Shown here: piece after piece, positions 34,790 to 46,568 of the stretch
Layout of the letters: the number at the start of each line of letters is the position of its first letter
Position numbering within the stretch: the stretch's first letter is position 1
Origin: Wolfiporia cocos
Lineage: Eukaryota; Basidiomycota; Agaricomycetes; Polyporales; Phaeolaceae
Direction of reading: 5' to 3'
DNA: 64,000 nucleotides
Assembly (NCBI GenBank): GCA_029448655.1
Contig: JACCLO010000007.1
Coordinates: forward strand, 2,046,001-2,110,000
The notes under the pieces: generated by a model
Told to the model about the DNA's origin: nothing
Databases searched by the model: none
What the model saw: only the letters and a program-made list of their open reading frames with translations
Position numbers and translations under genes: made by a program

Positions 34790-35720
34790 TAGGACTTGTC
34801 ACTCATCTCTGCCCACTCAGCCACTTCCTCTACCTTGCTAATGCTCAGTAGAGTCATCACTGAGCTTATAATACTTTGCAATTGACACACACACCTTGCA
34901 GGCGCTGGGCATGGGAACCATCTAGTGCTGGTGGGCACCCTATGGATGCCACATGGCAAATGTGGACATCAGATGCACTCCACATGACCTGTCCCATGTG
35001 AGCTCCCATTATAGTCAGGACTAGCTTAATCACCTGTGGCTTCACCACAAATGTTGTGTTTTAGGACTTGTTGCTTATCTCTGCCTGCTCAGTCACTCCT
35101 CCACCTTGTGTCACAGTTTTATCTGTAGACATGTATTTCTCTATTCCACATTATGTTATGGCTGTTACCAGCCTTACATCCCCTTTTACACCCCTTGGGA
35201 TAGTGCCCGGTCACATGAGTTTGGCAGGTGCCATTACTGGTGCCCTGCTCATGTTATAGGCATTAGGCCATAGTGTAATGACCAGCCTGTAGCAATGCTG
35301 TCAGGGCTGCACACAGACCAGTACATTAGGGTAGACACTTAGCATAGTAGTCTAACCCATGTACATAAGCCACTGGTTCTGAGGTTCTCACCTCAGGACT
35401 CTCATTGTCATGGTAGGGCACCTTTGCCCCTTACCCTCTCTGCATAAGCATGCATCCGTCTGCCTTAACCTGTCTCATCTCTCTCAGACATGCTAGACTG
35501 GAGATTGCCCCTCAACTATACATCTTGGTGCACCCTGGCACCTACGGCTTCCCCTGCTATGTGGGCTCCCAGATTGTTTGTGATGCCTCGCTGATGCTTG
35601 GTAGAGTCATTGCTCCACTTGTAATATCTTGTAATCAGCACGTGCACCTTGCAAGTGCTGGGTTTCCCCAGTGCACACTCAATGAGCACCCTACAGATGT
35701 CACATGGCAAACATGGCCAC
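34790..35720 (+). repeat. Dispersed non-coding repeat, interrupted by an LTR
   Basis: Two CpG-poor copies, about 34790-35040 and 35041-35720, share GGACTTGT...CTCTGCC..CTCAGCCACT, CCTTGCAGGCGCTGGGC and CACATGGCA. The second is split by the LTR at 35109-35585. A CpG-rich copy lies at about 49998-50270. I do not recognise the repeat; it has no coding frame. Confidence 0.6.
35109..35585 (+). repeat. Degenerate solo LTR, ~477 bp (TSD CCTTG/CCTCG)
   Basis: Starts TGTCACAGTTTTATCTG and ends near GTTTGTGATG. The flanks CCTTG (35104-35108) and CCTCG (35586-35590) differ by one base. The interrupted repeat resumes in register with the copy at 50070. Confidence 0.65.
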
Positions 35721-36061
35721 CAGGTGTGTTTTTTGTGTGCAATATGTGATGGCTCCCATGTTTGTTGAACCTTATATTTGAATATCGCCTTGTGATAGCC
35801 TTGTGGTATTGGGTTTATTCTTCTAGGGATTCTGAGATGCTATGATATCGTTATGGGATTGTTATAGGGTCTGTGTGGAACTGGTTTGTCTTTGGATTGA
35901 ACCATTGAGGTATGGGCTGAATTGGAATTGTTATAATTGGCTAGAAATCTGTCACACGCCAATTTCAAGCCTATAGGCACAGTACCTTTTCCAATCATCG
36001 AGAGCACCCCCGAGGCTGGAAACCCGATGCCTCAGCTAGATCCAAGCCCTACATATGAAAC

Positions 36062-37157
36062 TGTCACAGATTTATCTGGGGCTTACAGCATTTTTCCTAC
36101 GATTATAGCAATTTACCTGGGATTTATACGTCTACCTACAAGTTATCTACGGGTTAACTCCCATTGCCACCACGACAAGCTCTTAACTGGGCTTATCAAC
36201 CACATGACCAGCTTACATAACGCTACGGCACCTTCCGGTCCAATAGCAACACTACAGCTACGTCATATAGGTCTCGCCCGTCAGAGCAAGACCAGCCACG
36301 TCATAGATCCTAGATCATAATGATAGGCCGAGCGCGGCACGCTCGCATAATAATGTCCACACGTACAAACAGTGCCTCGCGGCCTTGTACTATTGGGTCG
36401 GCCTTCCCGGCTTCCCACCGCCATAAGATCCTTGATCACAATGGCACCTCAGGCGCGCCACGCCTTCGCATAATAATGGCAACACGGCCAAATAGCACTA
36501 TATTAGCATCAAGGCAATATCGCTATAGGCTCGGCCTCCTCGGCCATCCCACGGACTCGGCGGTCTCCAAGTCCCGGGCTTCTGCCATCACGGCGTTGCC
36601 CAAACACCGGTCCTCGCCTCACGGCTAAGACCACCATATGTTCCGGTAACCATCCGGTCCGGACATATCACATGCTACGGTGCCTGCTGGCCCAATAGCA
36701 TTACGACCTCGGCGTTCCGCTTTGGTCAGCACACGATGACCGGCCAATCGCCATTATACCTCACGGTATCCGGCAACCGGCATCCCTTATACCCGGGCTA
36801 CGCCCGTCTTCACATGTCCATCTAACGATGAGACCACACGCTCTCTCTTTTACCATTGGCTCGGCCATTACCGGCGGGTCACGGCCTTTGTAGAGTACTC
36901 GTATCACTTGGTCGCCCTTATGGCAACCAAGCCCACACTCCTTATCGGGCATGCACTATACAGTAGCACATGACCTGATATTATTATGTATATAAGTAGG
37001 GCCTTGACGGCCTATAACTCTAGTTCTATTCTTCTCGGCGTGCGCCGTAGAAGAACCTTCCACCTACTACCGTGCCTGATAACCTCTACCTCACCTCGTC
37101 GCCTTAGTTCATCGCAAGGATACTGGCGTGGTGAGTCCCACAGAGCCATCTGTGTCA
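36062..37157 (+). repeat. Element C 5' LTR (1096 bp)
   Basis: TGTCACAGATTTATCTGG to CCATCTGTGTCA. The probable core promoter TATATAAGTAGGG is at about 36988. The GGCCATTACCGGCG motif lies upstream at about 36868. Confidence 0.92.
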
Positions 37158-40100
37158 TAAGAATAGAACTACCTACCCCCCTGCGCCTCCTTAACTGGTG
37201 GCGCCTGGGTTTTTCCTCCAATAGGTGTCTGAGATAGCGCAGGGGCCGCTACTCTCCTGCAAAGGGGATGTATGCTCCGTGGTTGCGGATATGGGATACA
37301 TCGGCGGCGGGCTTAGCGGCCTGCTGCCACCCAGTGGGGCGCTGCTTGCCTAATCAGCAGCATGCGTCCTGCGAACCCGGACTCCAGGGTTAAGGAGAGG
37401 CGCCGGCTTCCTGACAAGGTTGCTGGTGCCAGCGGTTGAGACCCGCCTATTGGGAAAAGGGGACCGTCTGCCTGTGTGCGCGCAACCCCCTGTCTTGGCA
37501 AGCCCTGTTCAGGGCCCCAACACTACCAGTAGGATCCCCATAGGGATATGCGCTTCGGCGTATTCCCTTAGTTGGGTGTGGGAATCTTCCAAAGCCGCCC
37601 CCCAGGCGTAAGGGGCCCGCTTGGGATCTCCTTTGGGGAATCCAAGTGGTGAGGCGGTGAGACTCGCAAGGTCAAACCGGCCGAGGTCACTCGCGGTAGC
37701 CAATAGCGTAAGTCCTACGGGCAGCTCGGCGTGCGAGCCTGGGTTAAACCGAGTTGGGGCCCCACCGGAAGCATGCGGCGTTGCCCACCATCTTTGATGT
37801 GTGGAGCGCTCGTGAATGCGCGATCTTAGATCGACGGATGGTTTTTTAGCCCTGATGTGACACCCAGGTGGCTATAGATGGCAAGCCTTACCACTAAAGC
37901 GTGGACCGGTCGCGGTGTAATACTGCGACCACTTTCCAGCTCCTCTCCGCGAGGAAATGGGCTGTGTATCCTATTCCCAACCATGTGACCCAGCCTGTCA
38001 AATGCTGGCAGTCACCGACTCTCTTTCTAGAAGGAAGTCGCGCGCTTCGATGAAGACACCTGTCGGCTAAATTCCGCGCGGCGTCCTGACAAGGGCGCCC
38101 CTAACCATGCCCCCGTTCTTCTTGTGTTAGACATGACCACTCAGCGTTGATCGCTGATGACGAGCTCTCTTTCAGGTACCCTGGTATCCCAGTCCATAAG
38201 TAGATAAATATGTAGTTTTAGCGACGGCTCCTAGTAAATAGCAATACTTGTATTAGCTTAGAAACCGTCCAATAGCATTTGTATTCGCCTCTGGAAATCC
38301 TGCGTCACCTGCTGGTTCCCAGGTTATCTAGCCTGGTTAAGGTCGCCTATGTACATAAAAGGCAACCTTTACGTCTTACGGGTACACTTAGTCAATCGAA
38401 GAACGATACTAGTACCTGTTCCCTTAGACGTAGGATCGCGTACGCTTGGCAAATATATGCTTATAACTATTATTACTATGGGAATGCCTAAGTACCAAGT
38501 CGATTAGGATTCACATAATCCGTCGGCGCCCGTTTGACTTCGGTCTTCACTCCTGAAAAGGGGATTCGGGTTATTTGAGCATCTGTCATCTGGTCACATG
38601 TCATAAGAACCTTTGAACGGGGGCACCCCTTTCGGTAATGGAATTCCTGACAAGGAAATTACCATCCGTTTGGGAAGAGACGTCTGACAAGCGTCTATAA
38701 ATAATTGGGTACAGCGCTGTTTCCACCAGCCACCCATGTACAAACAGATCGCAACAAGATTACTTCATTGAATCTTGCAATCTGGGTTAGAGGAAAGGAA
38801 AACAAGGGACACACGCTATTGATACGCGTTCCCTTGAAGTGTAGCGGAGGCCGCAAGGCTTCTAGAATCACACTTCATTCGGCATTCTCGCACAATCGCC
38901 GAATCTACACCGGTTTCCACACCGGTTCCCCCCTGTATTGAAATCGACAATTTCGCACGCCACTCGCAAAATTCGTCACGAGGCTAGCTACCTCACTTTT
39001 GATTTCACTTCGATTCAACTTTTCTCTGTGGGGAGAATAACCGAATTCGAAAAATACACCTTAGCAATTCAATGCGATCGTCCGCAAAAGGTCTCGAAGA
39101 AGCACTCGAAAACTTCCAGAGATAACAAGGGAGCCCCCCTTATTAGGACAATCAAGCCGATTTGGCAATCGGTTATCATTTATTTGCTTGGTTTACGGAA
39201 ACCTGCGCCGTCGAGACGCGCAATAAATAAATCCGGATCTGTATCCTTACGACAAGAAAGGATTACATCTCGTCACTACATCGAATATGGGCCTGGAAAA
39301 CCCTTCGATTCCGACAAACTAGGGCTTGGAAACCTTAGTATAAAAATCTGGTCGCATATGCGAGCGACTACTGGATACAGCCGTATATGGATATACGTCA
39401 AGAATACCTTCGGCCCACATCCACCCACCCTTATCTGGGTATAGAGGCGGTTTAACCTCTTTAAAAACCAAAACCATCTGGATAGGTTCGATCGGGAGAT
39501 CAAACGTGAAAGAGGGGGTGGAAACCCTAATTTCGCACCTAGGACCTTAACAAGTCCACTATCCCACGCTTACAAATGTGCCTTACGGTCATTAAAGCAA
39601 CCAACGACATGCACTAAGAGGCCTGATTACCCTCATTCATGCTCGTACTGTCCTATTCGTATATGGACGACAACCCTGTAATAGGAATATAGTAGCTATC
39701 TATCCAATAGCGAAATATATCCTTCCCCAACGATCATCCCAGTTCCCACGCTTACAATGTCATACTCAATCGAAGAACGACTTTAACGACATACAAGCAC
39801 ATTGGAAACTACCGTCATCGCCACCACGTGACTTCAGCCCTTACGGGATATACCTTTACGAGACAACTCCTGACAAGGATGTATGTTCTCACGGTTACCC
39901 AATAAGGCCTCACTACGGCAACGACACTACAGTACTAGGGAATAGCCTACTCGTTAATAAATAAGTGCATACAACCACGAAGGCACAGCTTCATTCCGGA
40001 ACTTACGACTCCGAAGAGATCGCTACATTGAAGCAATCTAACTAGGGGACACAACCCCTGTAACAAATGGGCATTGACAAATGTCTCACGCTTAGTACTT

Positions 40101-40960
40101 GCGATACTAGGGAGGCGACGCCTCACAAACGTTCATAAGGCGACGCCCTTTAACAACCGTTCAACCGCATAAGTCGTACAAAGTAGGATTACCCCTGTAC
40201 AAGCACAAAGCCTAAGACACCCGCCACGCGAATGAAGGAACTTGCAATCCCATTCACCGCTAAGGCAATAGACGTCGAAAAAGCACCGCTATGCTACACT
40301 CAATGGGTACTACGCATAAGCAACATATCCGCACAAGGGCTCGAAGAGACACTAGAAAATCTCCAGAGCTAACAGTGAAGCCCTCACTCTAAGGAATATC
40401 GCACAATGCTATCCGAAAACTGTACAACGACACAATGCACCCTCCAATATGCTTGGCAAGCTATTGGAGCACAGATTACTAGTAGACTCAAAGGCACTAT
40501 ATGATGTACATTCCATATCGCCTTCTACTACGAGTAACGTCATAAGCAAAAGCAACAATCCGCCCAAGGTCGCGAAAAGGCACTAGAACACCTTCAGCGA
40601 TAACAGGAAAGCCCTTCCTCTTAGGATCCGCGTGCACAATGACAATACACTCTAGTAACAAGACTACATCTCCCTAACAACGGCATTTGACCTTTCGGTC
40701 ATCACGCGTTGATAATCGCTAGTAACGGCATTTAGCACTCTGCTATCACGCGTTACAAATCACAATAAGGAATAAAATCGCCTTCCACGCTCAGGCTCCA
40801 CTACAAGTCCTGAAACTCCCATTTATCCCTGTTCAATTGAAAAATTGAAGCAGCACCATAACGGCATTTGACACATCGTCATCACGCGTTATACCGCTCT
40901 TGGGACGTACATAATGAGGAATAGTTTCATCAGGGACGATGAAACCTAAAGCGGGGGTAA
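37158..40960 (+). other. Element C interior: non-coding, with short internal repeats
   Basis: The longest plus frame (38938-39444) has no recognisable domain and no homologous frame elsewhere here. Three ~55-bp degenerate units occur at about 39090-39150, 40335-40390 and 40570-40625 (CTCGAAGA-CACT-GAAAA-CTCCAGAG-TAACA...AGCCC). Three ACGGCATTTGAC...ATCACGCGTTAT units lie between 40680 and 40895. Their repetition in a region free of coding constraint suggests cis-acting or RNA-structural roles. Confidence 0.6.
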
Positions 40961-42056
40961 TGTCACAGATTTATCTGGGGCTTACAGCATTTTTCCTACG
41001 ATTATAGCAATTTACCTGGGATTTATACGTCTACCTACAAGTTATCTACGGGTTAACTCCCATTGCCACCACGACAAGCTCTTAACTGGGCTTATCAACC
41101 ACATGACCAGCTTACATAACGCTACGGCACCTTCCGGTCCAATAGCAACACTACAGCTACGTCATATAGGTCTCGCCCGTCAGAGCAAGACCAGCCACGT
41201 CATAGATCCTAGATCATAATGATAGGCCGAGCGCGGCACGCTCGCATAATAATGTCCACACGTACAAACAGTGCCTCGCGGCCTTGTACTATTGGGTCGG
41301 CCTTCCCGGCTTCCCACCGCCATAAGATCCTTGATCACAATGGCACCTCAGGCGCGCCACGCCTTCGCATAATAATGGCAACACGGCCAAATAGCACTAT
41401 ATTAGCATCAAGGCAATATCGCTATAGGCTCGGCCTCCTCGGCCATCCCACGGACTCGGCGGTCTCCAAGTCCCGGGCTTCTGCCATCACGGCGTTGCCC
41501 AAACACCGGTCCTCGCCTCACGGCTAAGACCACCATATGTTCCGGTAACCATCCGGTCCGGACATATCACATGCTACGGTGCCTGCTGGCCCAATAGCAT
41601 TACGACCTCGGCGTTCCGCTTTGGTCAGCACACGATGACCGGCCAATCGCCATTATACCTCACGGTATCCGGCAACCGGCATCCCTTATACCCGGGCTGC
41701 GCCCGTCTTCACATGTCCATCTAACGATGAGACCACACGCTCTCTCTTTTACCATTGGCTCGGCCATTACCGGCGGGTCACGGCCTTTGTAGAGTACTCG
41801 TATCACTTGGTCGCCCTTATGGCAACCAAGCCCACACTCCTTATCGGGCATGCACTATACAGTAGCACATGACCTGATATTATTATGTATATAAGTAGGG
41901 CCTTGACGGCCTATAACTCTAGTTCTATTCTTCTCGGCGTGCGCCGTAGAAGAACCTTCCACCTACTACCGTGCCTGATAACCTCTACCTCACCTCGTCG
42001 CCTTAGTTCATCGCAAGGATACTGGCGTGGTGAGTCCCACAGAGCCATCTGTGTCA
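40961..42056 (+). repeat. Element C 3' LTR (1096 bp)
   Basis: Partner of 36062-37157, preceded by the polypurine tract at 40951-40960 and followed by the duplication GAAAC. Confidence 0.92.
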
Positions 42057-42152
42057 GAAACACCATGGGCACTAGCTAACAGCATCACCAGCCACACCTA
42101 AGAACCCTGGTCCCAGACCACACATCCAGTCCAGTACAAAGCCAACAAGAGT

Positions 42153-43242
42153 TGTCACAGATTTATCTGGGGCTTACAGCATTTTTCCTATGATTATAGC
42201 AATTTACCTGGGATTTATACGTCTACCTACAAGTTATCTACGGGTTAACTCCCATCGCCACTACGACAAGCTCTTAACTGGGCTTATCAACCACATGACC
42301 AGCTTACATAACGCTACGGCACCTTCCGGTCCAATAGCATAGTTACAGCTACGTCATACAGGTCTCGCCCGTCAGAGCAAGACCAGCCACGTCATAGATC
42401 TTAGATCATAATGATAGGCCGAGCGCGGCACGCTCGCATAATAATGTCCACATGTACAAACAGTGCCTCGCGGCCTTGTACTATTGGGTCGGCCCTCACG
42501 GCTTCCCACCGCCATAAGATCCTTGATCACAATGGCACCTCAGGCGCGCCACGCCTTCGCATAATAATGGCAACACGACCATACAGCACTATAATAGCAC
42601 CAAGGCTATATCGCTATAGGTCACGGCCTCCTCGGCCTCCCACGGACTCGGCGCTCTCCAAGTCCCGGGCTTCTGCCATCACGGCATCGCCCAAACACCG
42701 GTCCTCGCCTCACGGCTAAGACCAACACATGCCCCGGTAACCCTCCGGACCGGGCTGTAACACATGCCACGGTACTTCCTGTCCAATGGCATAACGACCT
42801 CGGCGTCTCGCCTTGGTCATCCTACGAAGACCGGCCAATCGCCATTATACCTCACGGTATCCGGCAACCGGCTTCTCCATATACCCGGGCTGTGCCCGCG
42901 TTCATATGATAATACACACAAATCCCTCTCCTACGATTGGTGCGGCCATTAGGGCCCATCACGGCCATTGTAGATAGAGTAACTAAACATCAGATAAGAT
43001 AGCGCTTCGCCTCTTGGCAAAGCCACATAACCCGGAATGGTAGTACTAGCTAGTAGCACGTGCCATCCGCATAAACATGTATATAAGTAGGGCCTTGACG
43101 GCCTATAACTCTAGTTCTATTATTCTCGGCTTGCGCCGTAGAATAACCTCTCACATCCTGCTGCGCTGGTATTGCCTCCTCTCTAAGTCGCCTTATCTCA
43201 ACAATATAGGCACTTGGTGAGTCCCACAGGCGTACTGTGTCA
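42153..43242 (+). repeat. Solo LTR, 1090 bp (TSD AGAGT)
   Basis: TGTCACAGATTTATCTGG to GCGTACTGTGTCA, with AGAGT at 42148-42152 and 43243-43247. It is in the element C LTR family but clearly more diverged. TATATAAGTAGGG is at about 43080. Confidence 0.92.
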
Positions 43243-44106
43243 AGAGTCACATGACCCCAACGAAGTACGATGAGCCCAGTAGCACCTAACCTAACCAAAC
43301 CCCTGCTACCTGGATCATACCTCATACACATACCACACTGTCTGAGCGCACCATGGTCACTAGACCCATGGCTAGGACTATGTCCACCCAACCAACCGAA
43401 CCCTACACCTCCTGTCTCCATGAACTATAGCCATTACCGGCTACACGGTCATTACTGACCATGGACTACACACCATTACTGGCAAGGACTATGTACTATA
43501 TGGACCATGGCCCACGGGAGGCCTTAAACACCAGCATACCCACACAATGGCCCAGGGAAGGCCTTAAAATCCACAGCACCCAGGTCAATGAGGAACACCG
43601 ACCTCAGGCAGCCCTTGTATGACTGAGAACCCTAGCAGTCGCAAGGCGCTATGTACCGATCACAGCCGATCATGCTTGATCACCCTACATCACGCACGGC
43701 CCGTACTGGCCAGTCCACGTTCCTGGCTAATGCCACTCCTCAGTACCAATCCCTTGGGAACCTGGACCGTAGATGGCCCAATCACGGACATAGAACCCCG
43801 CCATTACCAGCAAACCCCCAATCAACAAGAACCACCAATCCGGGCTTGATCCGCTACGTTGCTATGGACATCACTGCTCCAATGCCATTACTGGCTTAGT
43901 CACTCCACACCTATGGGCAATGTAGCTTAGACCAATTACACTGCGCCTACTGCCCTTACTGGCCACGCAGCATAACATGTACAAATAGTTTAGAGTCTAT
44001 ATAAATGCCAGACAGTCTTGAGTGAACCTCAGACTTGTCTTGGCCTTTTCAGCCTTAGATGCCCTGGACCAGGAAGGAACCTTTGTGTGAGCCCCCTTCC
44101 CCCAGG

Positions 44107-44659
44107 TAGTGATGTGCAAAGCCTGGCTCAAAGCCGTGAGCCGGGCCTGGCCGAGCCAACTTAAGCCGGGCCGGGCCGAGCCTTGGGGGCGGCTTACAAC
44201 GGCTCAGGGCCCAGCTTGGATTGTGAGCTGGCCGTAGCCGAGCCCTGAGCCGGCGGCTTTAGGCGTGCAATTGCAGCTACATTGTAGTGAGCGAAAATAG
44301 GCCCGTTGGTACAAGATTTTGCATACTTTCAACTTAAATATTCTCAACAACCATACAATAACTTGTGGTTGGTGCAGAACTTCATAACTATTGCGATCGG
44401 GGTTGTGATCGAGGTTGTGATCGAGACCTGTATTTTCCGTCAGTGTCTGAGCAACTGTATAAGTACTTGTAGATCAGGACAACAATACATAGCGGACATA
44501 TATTCATCCTGGATGCATTGTGCTGCAATTTTGAGCTGTACAAACCAATAACTTCAAGGTCCTTCCTGATTGCTCATAAGCCCCAGCCTGAGCCTGAGCC
44601 GGGCCCGAGCCGGCCTGAGCCGTCAGGCTTTGAGCCGAGCTGGGCTTTGCACATCACTA
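44107..44659. mobile_element. hAT-type MITE family 1, second copy
   Basis: TAGTGATGTGCAAAGCC to GGCTTTGCACATCACTA, 553 bp. It has the same AT-rich core and GAGCCGGGCC arrays as 7444-8059. The flanking 8-mers do not match, so it was either rearranged or later truncated its neighbour. Confidence 0.82.
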
Positions 44660-45264
44660 GTGATTAGCCAGATGACCGCTCAAGCTCAAGGGGCGTCTCT
44701 GGATTTTTAGTGTCTTTAGCAACAGTGCATACCATACACTGTTACAATCTTCCCTTGACTGTATTGAATTAGTTGCTGTGATGAGCAGCAAGTTAAAGGC
44801 ATCCTTCGCAGAAACTGCTTTAATGCCATTGGCTGATTGCGATTCTTGTCCCATTTACGTGCGCACCCTCTTGTCCGGGTCAATACCAGCCAGGACGGTG
44901 ATTTTGTATGGCAGCGGTACCGGAAGCTCAAGTGATCGAAGCTGAACGCGCGATAAACTATATTCACTCACCAATGTCAGCTTGTGAGAAGGATGCCTTG
45001 CTATGCAATGTGGAATGCGGGGAATATGGCTAGTGCAGTGCTACAGCTGAGTGAACATGGGTAAGGCCAACCTTGGACAGCTAAGCGTGCGGCAGTGTGC
45101 AAGGCCAAACACTAGGCCGGATCAACAATGTATCACCTACTAGCCTACATATCTCGACTCATCACTGTAAAGCATTTTGCCTTCATTCTCATCACTGTCA
45201 TGGACTTGCGGTCAATCATCCAAGTTCCTTGCCAACAGCCAATGCTCAAGATTGTCATGAGAGG
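44660..45264. other. Spacer with a possible exon remnant
   Basis: On the minus strand at about 44935-44865 a frame reads LPVPLPYKITVLAGIDPDKR and stops soon after, preceded by an acceptor-like GCGTTCAG. The composition is protein-like, but no family is recognised and no further exons were found. Confidence 0.25.
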
Positions 45265-45551
45265 TAGTGATGTGCAAAGCACGGCTCAAAGCCATGAGCC
45301 GGGCCTGGCCGAGCTGACTTAAGCCGGGCCGAGCCGAGCCTGGGGGGGCGGCTTAAGACGGCTCAGGGCCCGGCTTGGATCGTGAGCCGGCCGTAGCTGA
45401 GCCCTGAGCCAGCGGCTTCAGGCGAGGGACTTCAGTCAATTATCTTAATCCGCCAACTGCCCTTCGCTTAAGAAATCGCAGTTGCGAGCTAGGTTTGCAC
45501 GCAGATTAATCTGCTAGCTGCGGCAGATTAATCTACTGTGACAATAAAATG

Positions 45552-46100
45552 TGTCACAAATTATCCTACTAATAGTTTGTACTCCCTCGCTATAGGATGC
45601 ACGCGCAGCGCTAGGCGTACGCCGCGCCTCTGCGCTGTAGTTACCTCCAGCGTCTCTCCCAGTTATTGCAGGTCACCTGGTCGTCCGGTTAGCGCTGTAG
45701 GGTAGCGCGCGCCTCAGGTACTGTCACTCATGGTCACACTGTTACATACTCGTTACCTAGCACATGACCCATAGTTACATGGTGCACAGACCAGTAGTTT
45801 AGGGTGGTCTCGGTAGTAGACACTAGCGTGTATATAGTACGACGGAATGTGGGCTTACTCCCCATTCCTAAGATTCTTGACAATTGGGCATAGCCCCTTT
45901 CATATTCTGTCTTGTGTGCGTCTCTGGCCGGGGGCCCTTCATCCCTTGCTCGACTGTGTGCCGGCTCCCTTGGCTGCCCTAGGAGTTCCCTCGCTAGGGA
46001 TACAGCCGACCGGTCGCCTTTGAGGCTTGTACACCGCCCTGTAGGGGGTGTAGGGACTCCCCTGTTGTACAGGGTCCCACAAACGAGTACGTTTGTGTCA
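45552..46100 (+). repeat. Solo LTR of the TRIM1 family, 549 bp (TSD AAATG)
   Basis: TGTCACAAATTATCC to CGTTTGTGTCA, with AAATG at 45547-45551 and 46101-46105. It is an inverted relative of the TRIM1 LTRs (GCGCTAGGCGTACGCCGCG, GCGCTGTAGGGTAGCGCGC). It lies inside the MULE terminal repeat. Confidence 0.92.
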
Positions 46101-46103
46101 AAA

Positions 46104-46193
46104 TGGTACATCCAGGATTCGAACTGAGGACCTTAGCACAGATCAGAATAAGAGCATCGCAGCATAATTAGCCAGCTGAGCCATAGTAGCAAC
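46104..46193 (-). ncRNA. tRNA-like module in left MULE repeat
   Basis: On the minus strand: A-box-like TGGCTCAGCTGGCTAA, a V-region AAGGTCC, the T-arm-like AGTTCGAATCC and a terminal TGTACCA. Acceptor halves do not pair well, so it is tRNA-derived and not a functional tRNA. It points outward to the element's left end. Confidence 0.5.
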
Positions 46194-46480
46194 AGTAACC
46201 CCTGACCAATCAAAATATATATAACGCAAATTTTACACACAATTTCCGCAAATCATCAAGGCAACTAACTGCTACAACAAGCATAAAGAAATCAATGATA
46301 GTGGTAGCTTGATTTACCATGCTTGACCTGGAGCAACTCACCATGGGAAAGCTGAATACACTGGAATCACAGGTCTTTAGAGGCAGATTCATTTGTATTT
46401 GTGTTATGGAAGATGTTAAACTGCGAAAATGAAGTTTACAAAATACTCTATATATTGCTTAAAATGGGGCAGACACTAGT

Positions 46481-46568
46481 TGCACTGTAGCTCAGCTGGC
46501 TAATGTATGCTGCAATTCTCTTATTCTGATCTGCACTAAGGCCCTTGGTTCGAATCCTGGATGTACCA
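46481..46568 (+). ncRNA. tRNA-like module in right MULE repeat
   Basis: A-box-like TAGCTCAGCTGGC (46488-46500) and a perfect B-box GGTTCGAATCC (46547-46557), ending ATGTACCA. The acceptor stem is degenerate. It points outward to the element's right end and mirrors 46104-46193. Confidence 0.55.

Larger units (their letters stand above)
36062..42056 (+). mobile_element. Element C: complete 6.0-kb non-coding LTR retrotransposon (TSD GAAAC)
   Basis: LTRs are 36062-37157 and 40961-42056, 1096 bp each. One difference was seen by eye (A at 36800, G at 41699). GAAAC is duplicated exactly at 36057-36061 and 42057-42061. The polypurine tract GCGGGGGTAA abuts the 3' LTR and the interior opens with TAAGAATAG. 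The 3803-bp interior has no gag, protease, RT or integrase motif on either strand, so this is a LARD-type non-autonomous element. A paired CCCCTGCGC (37178-37186) and GCGCAGGGG (37237-37245) just inside the 5' LTR could form a leader hairpin of the kind used for RNA packaging. A possible primer-binding TGGTGGCGCC starts at 37196. Near-identical LTRs point to a recent insertion. Confidence 0.93.
35950..44106 (+). repeat. Second ~1 kb LTR copy, split by element C and a solo LTR
   Basis: The three pieces 35950-36061, 42057-42152 and 43243-44106 join into an inverted copy of the LTR at 4674-5701. It begins TGTCACACGCC and ends truncated at CCCCCTTCCCCCAG next to the hAT MITE at 44107. Its own right terminus is lost. 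Confidence 0.8.

Noticed and set aside
37196..37209. TGGTGGCGCC as a primer-binding site of element C
   Set aside because: It lies 38 bases from the LTR, whereas a primer site is normally adjacent or within a few bases. No tRNA match can be tested here, so it is mentioned only as possible.
38938..39444. 168-residue open frame in element C
   Set aside because: No recognisable domain or retroelement motif, no codon pattern resembling the intact genes here, and no related frame elsewhere in the window.
46481..46568. Functional tRNA gene
   Set aside because: A and B boxes are good, but the acceptor halves do not pair and the anticodon arm is not convincing. Its inverted partner lies in the other terminal repeat, so it is tRNA-derived repeat sequence.
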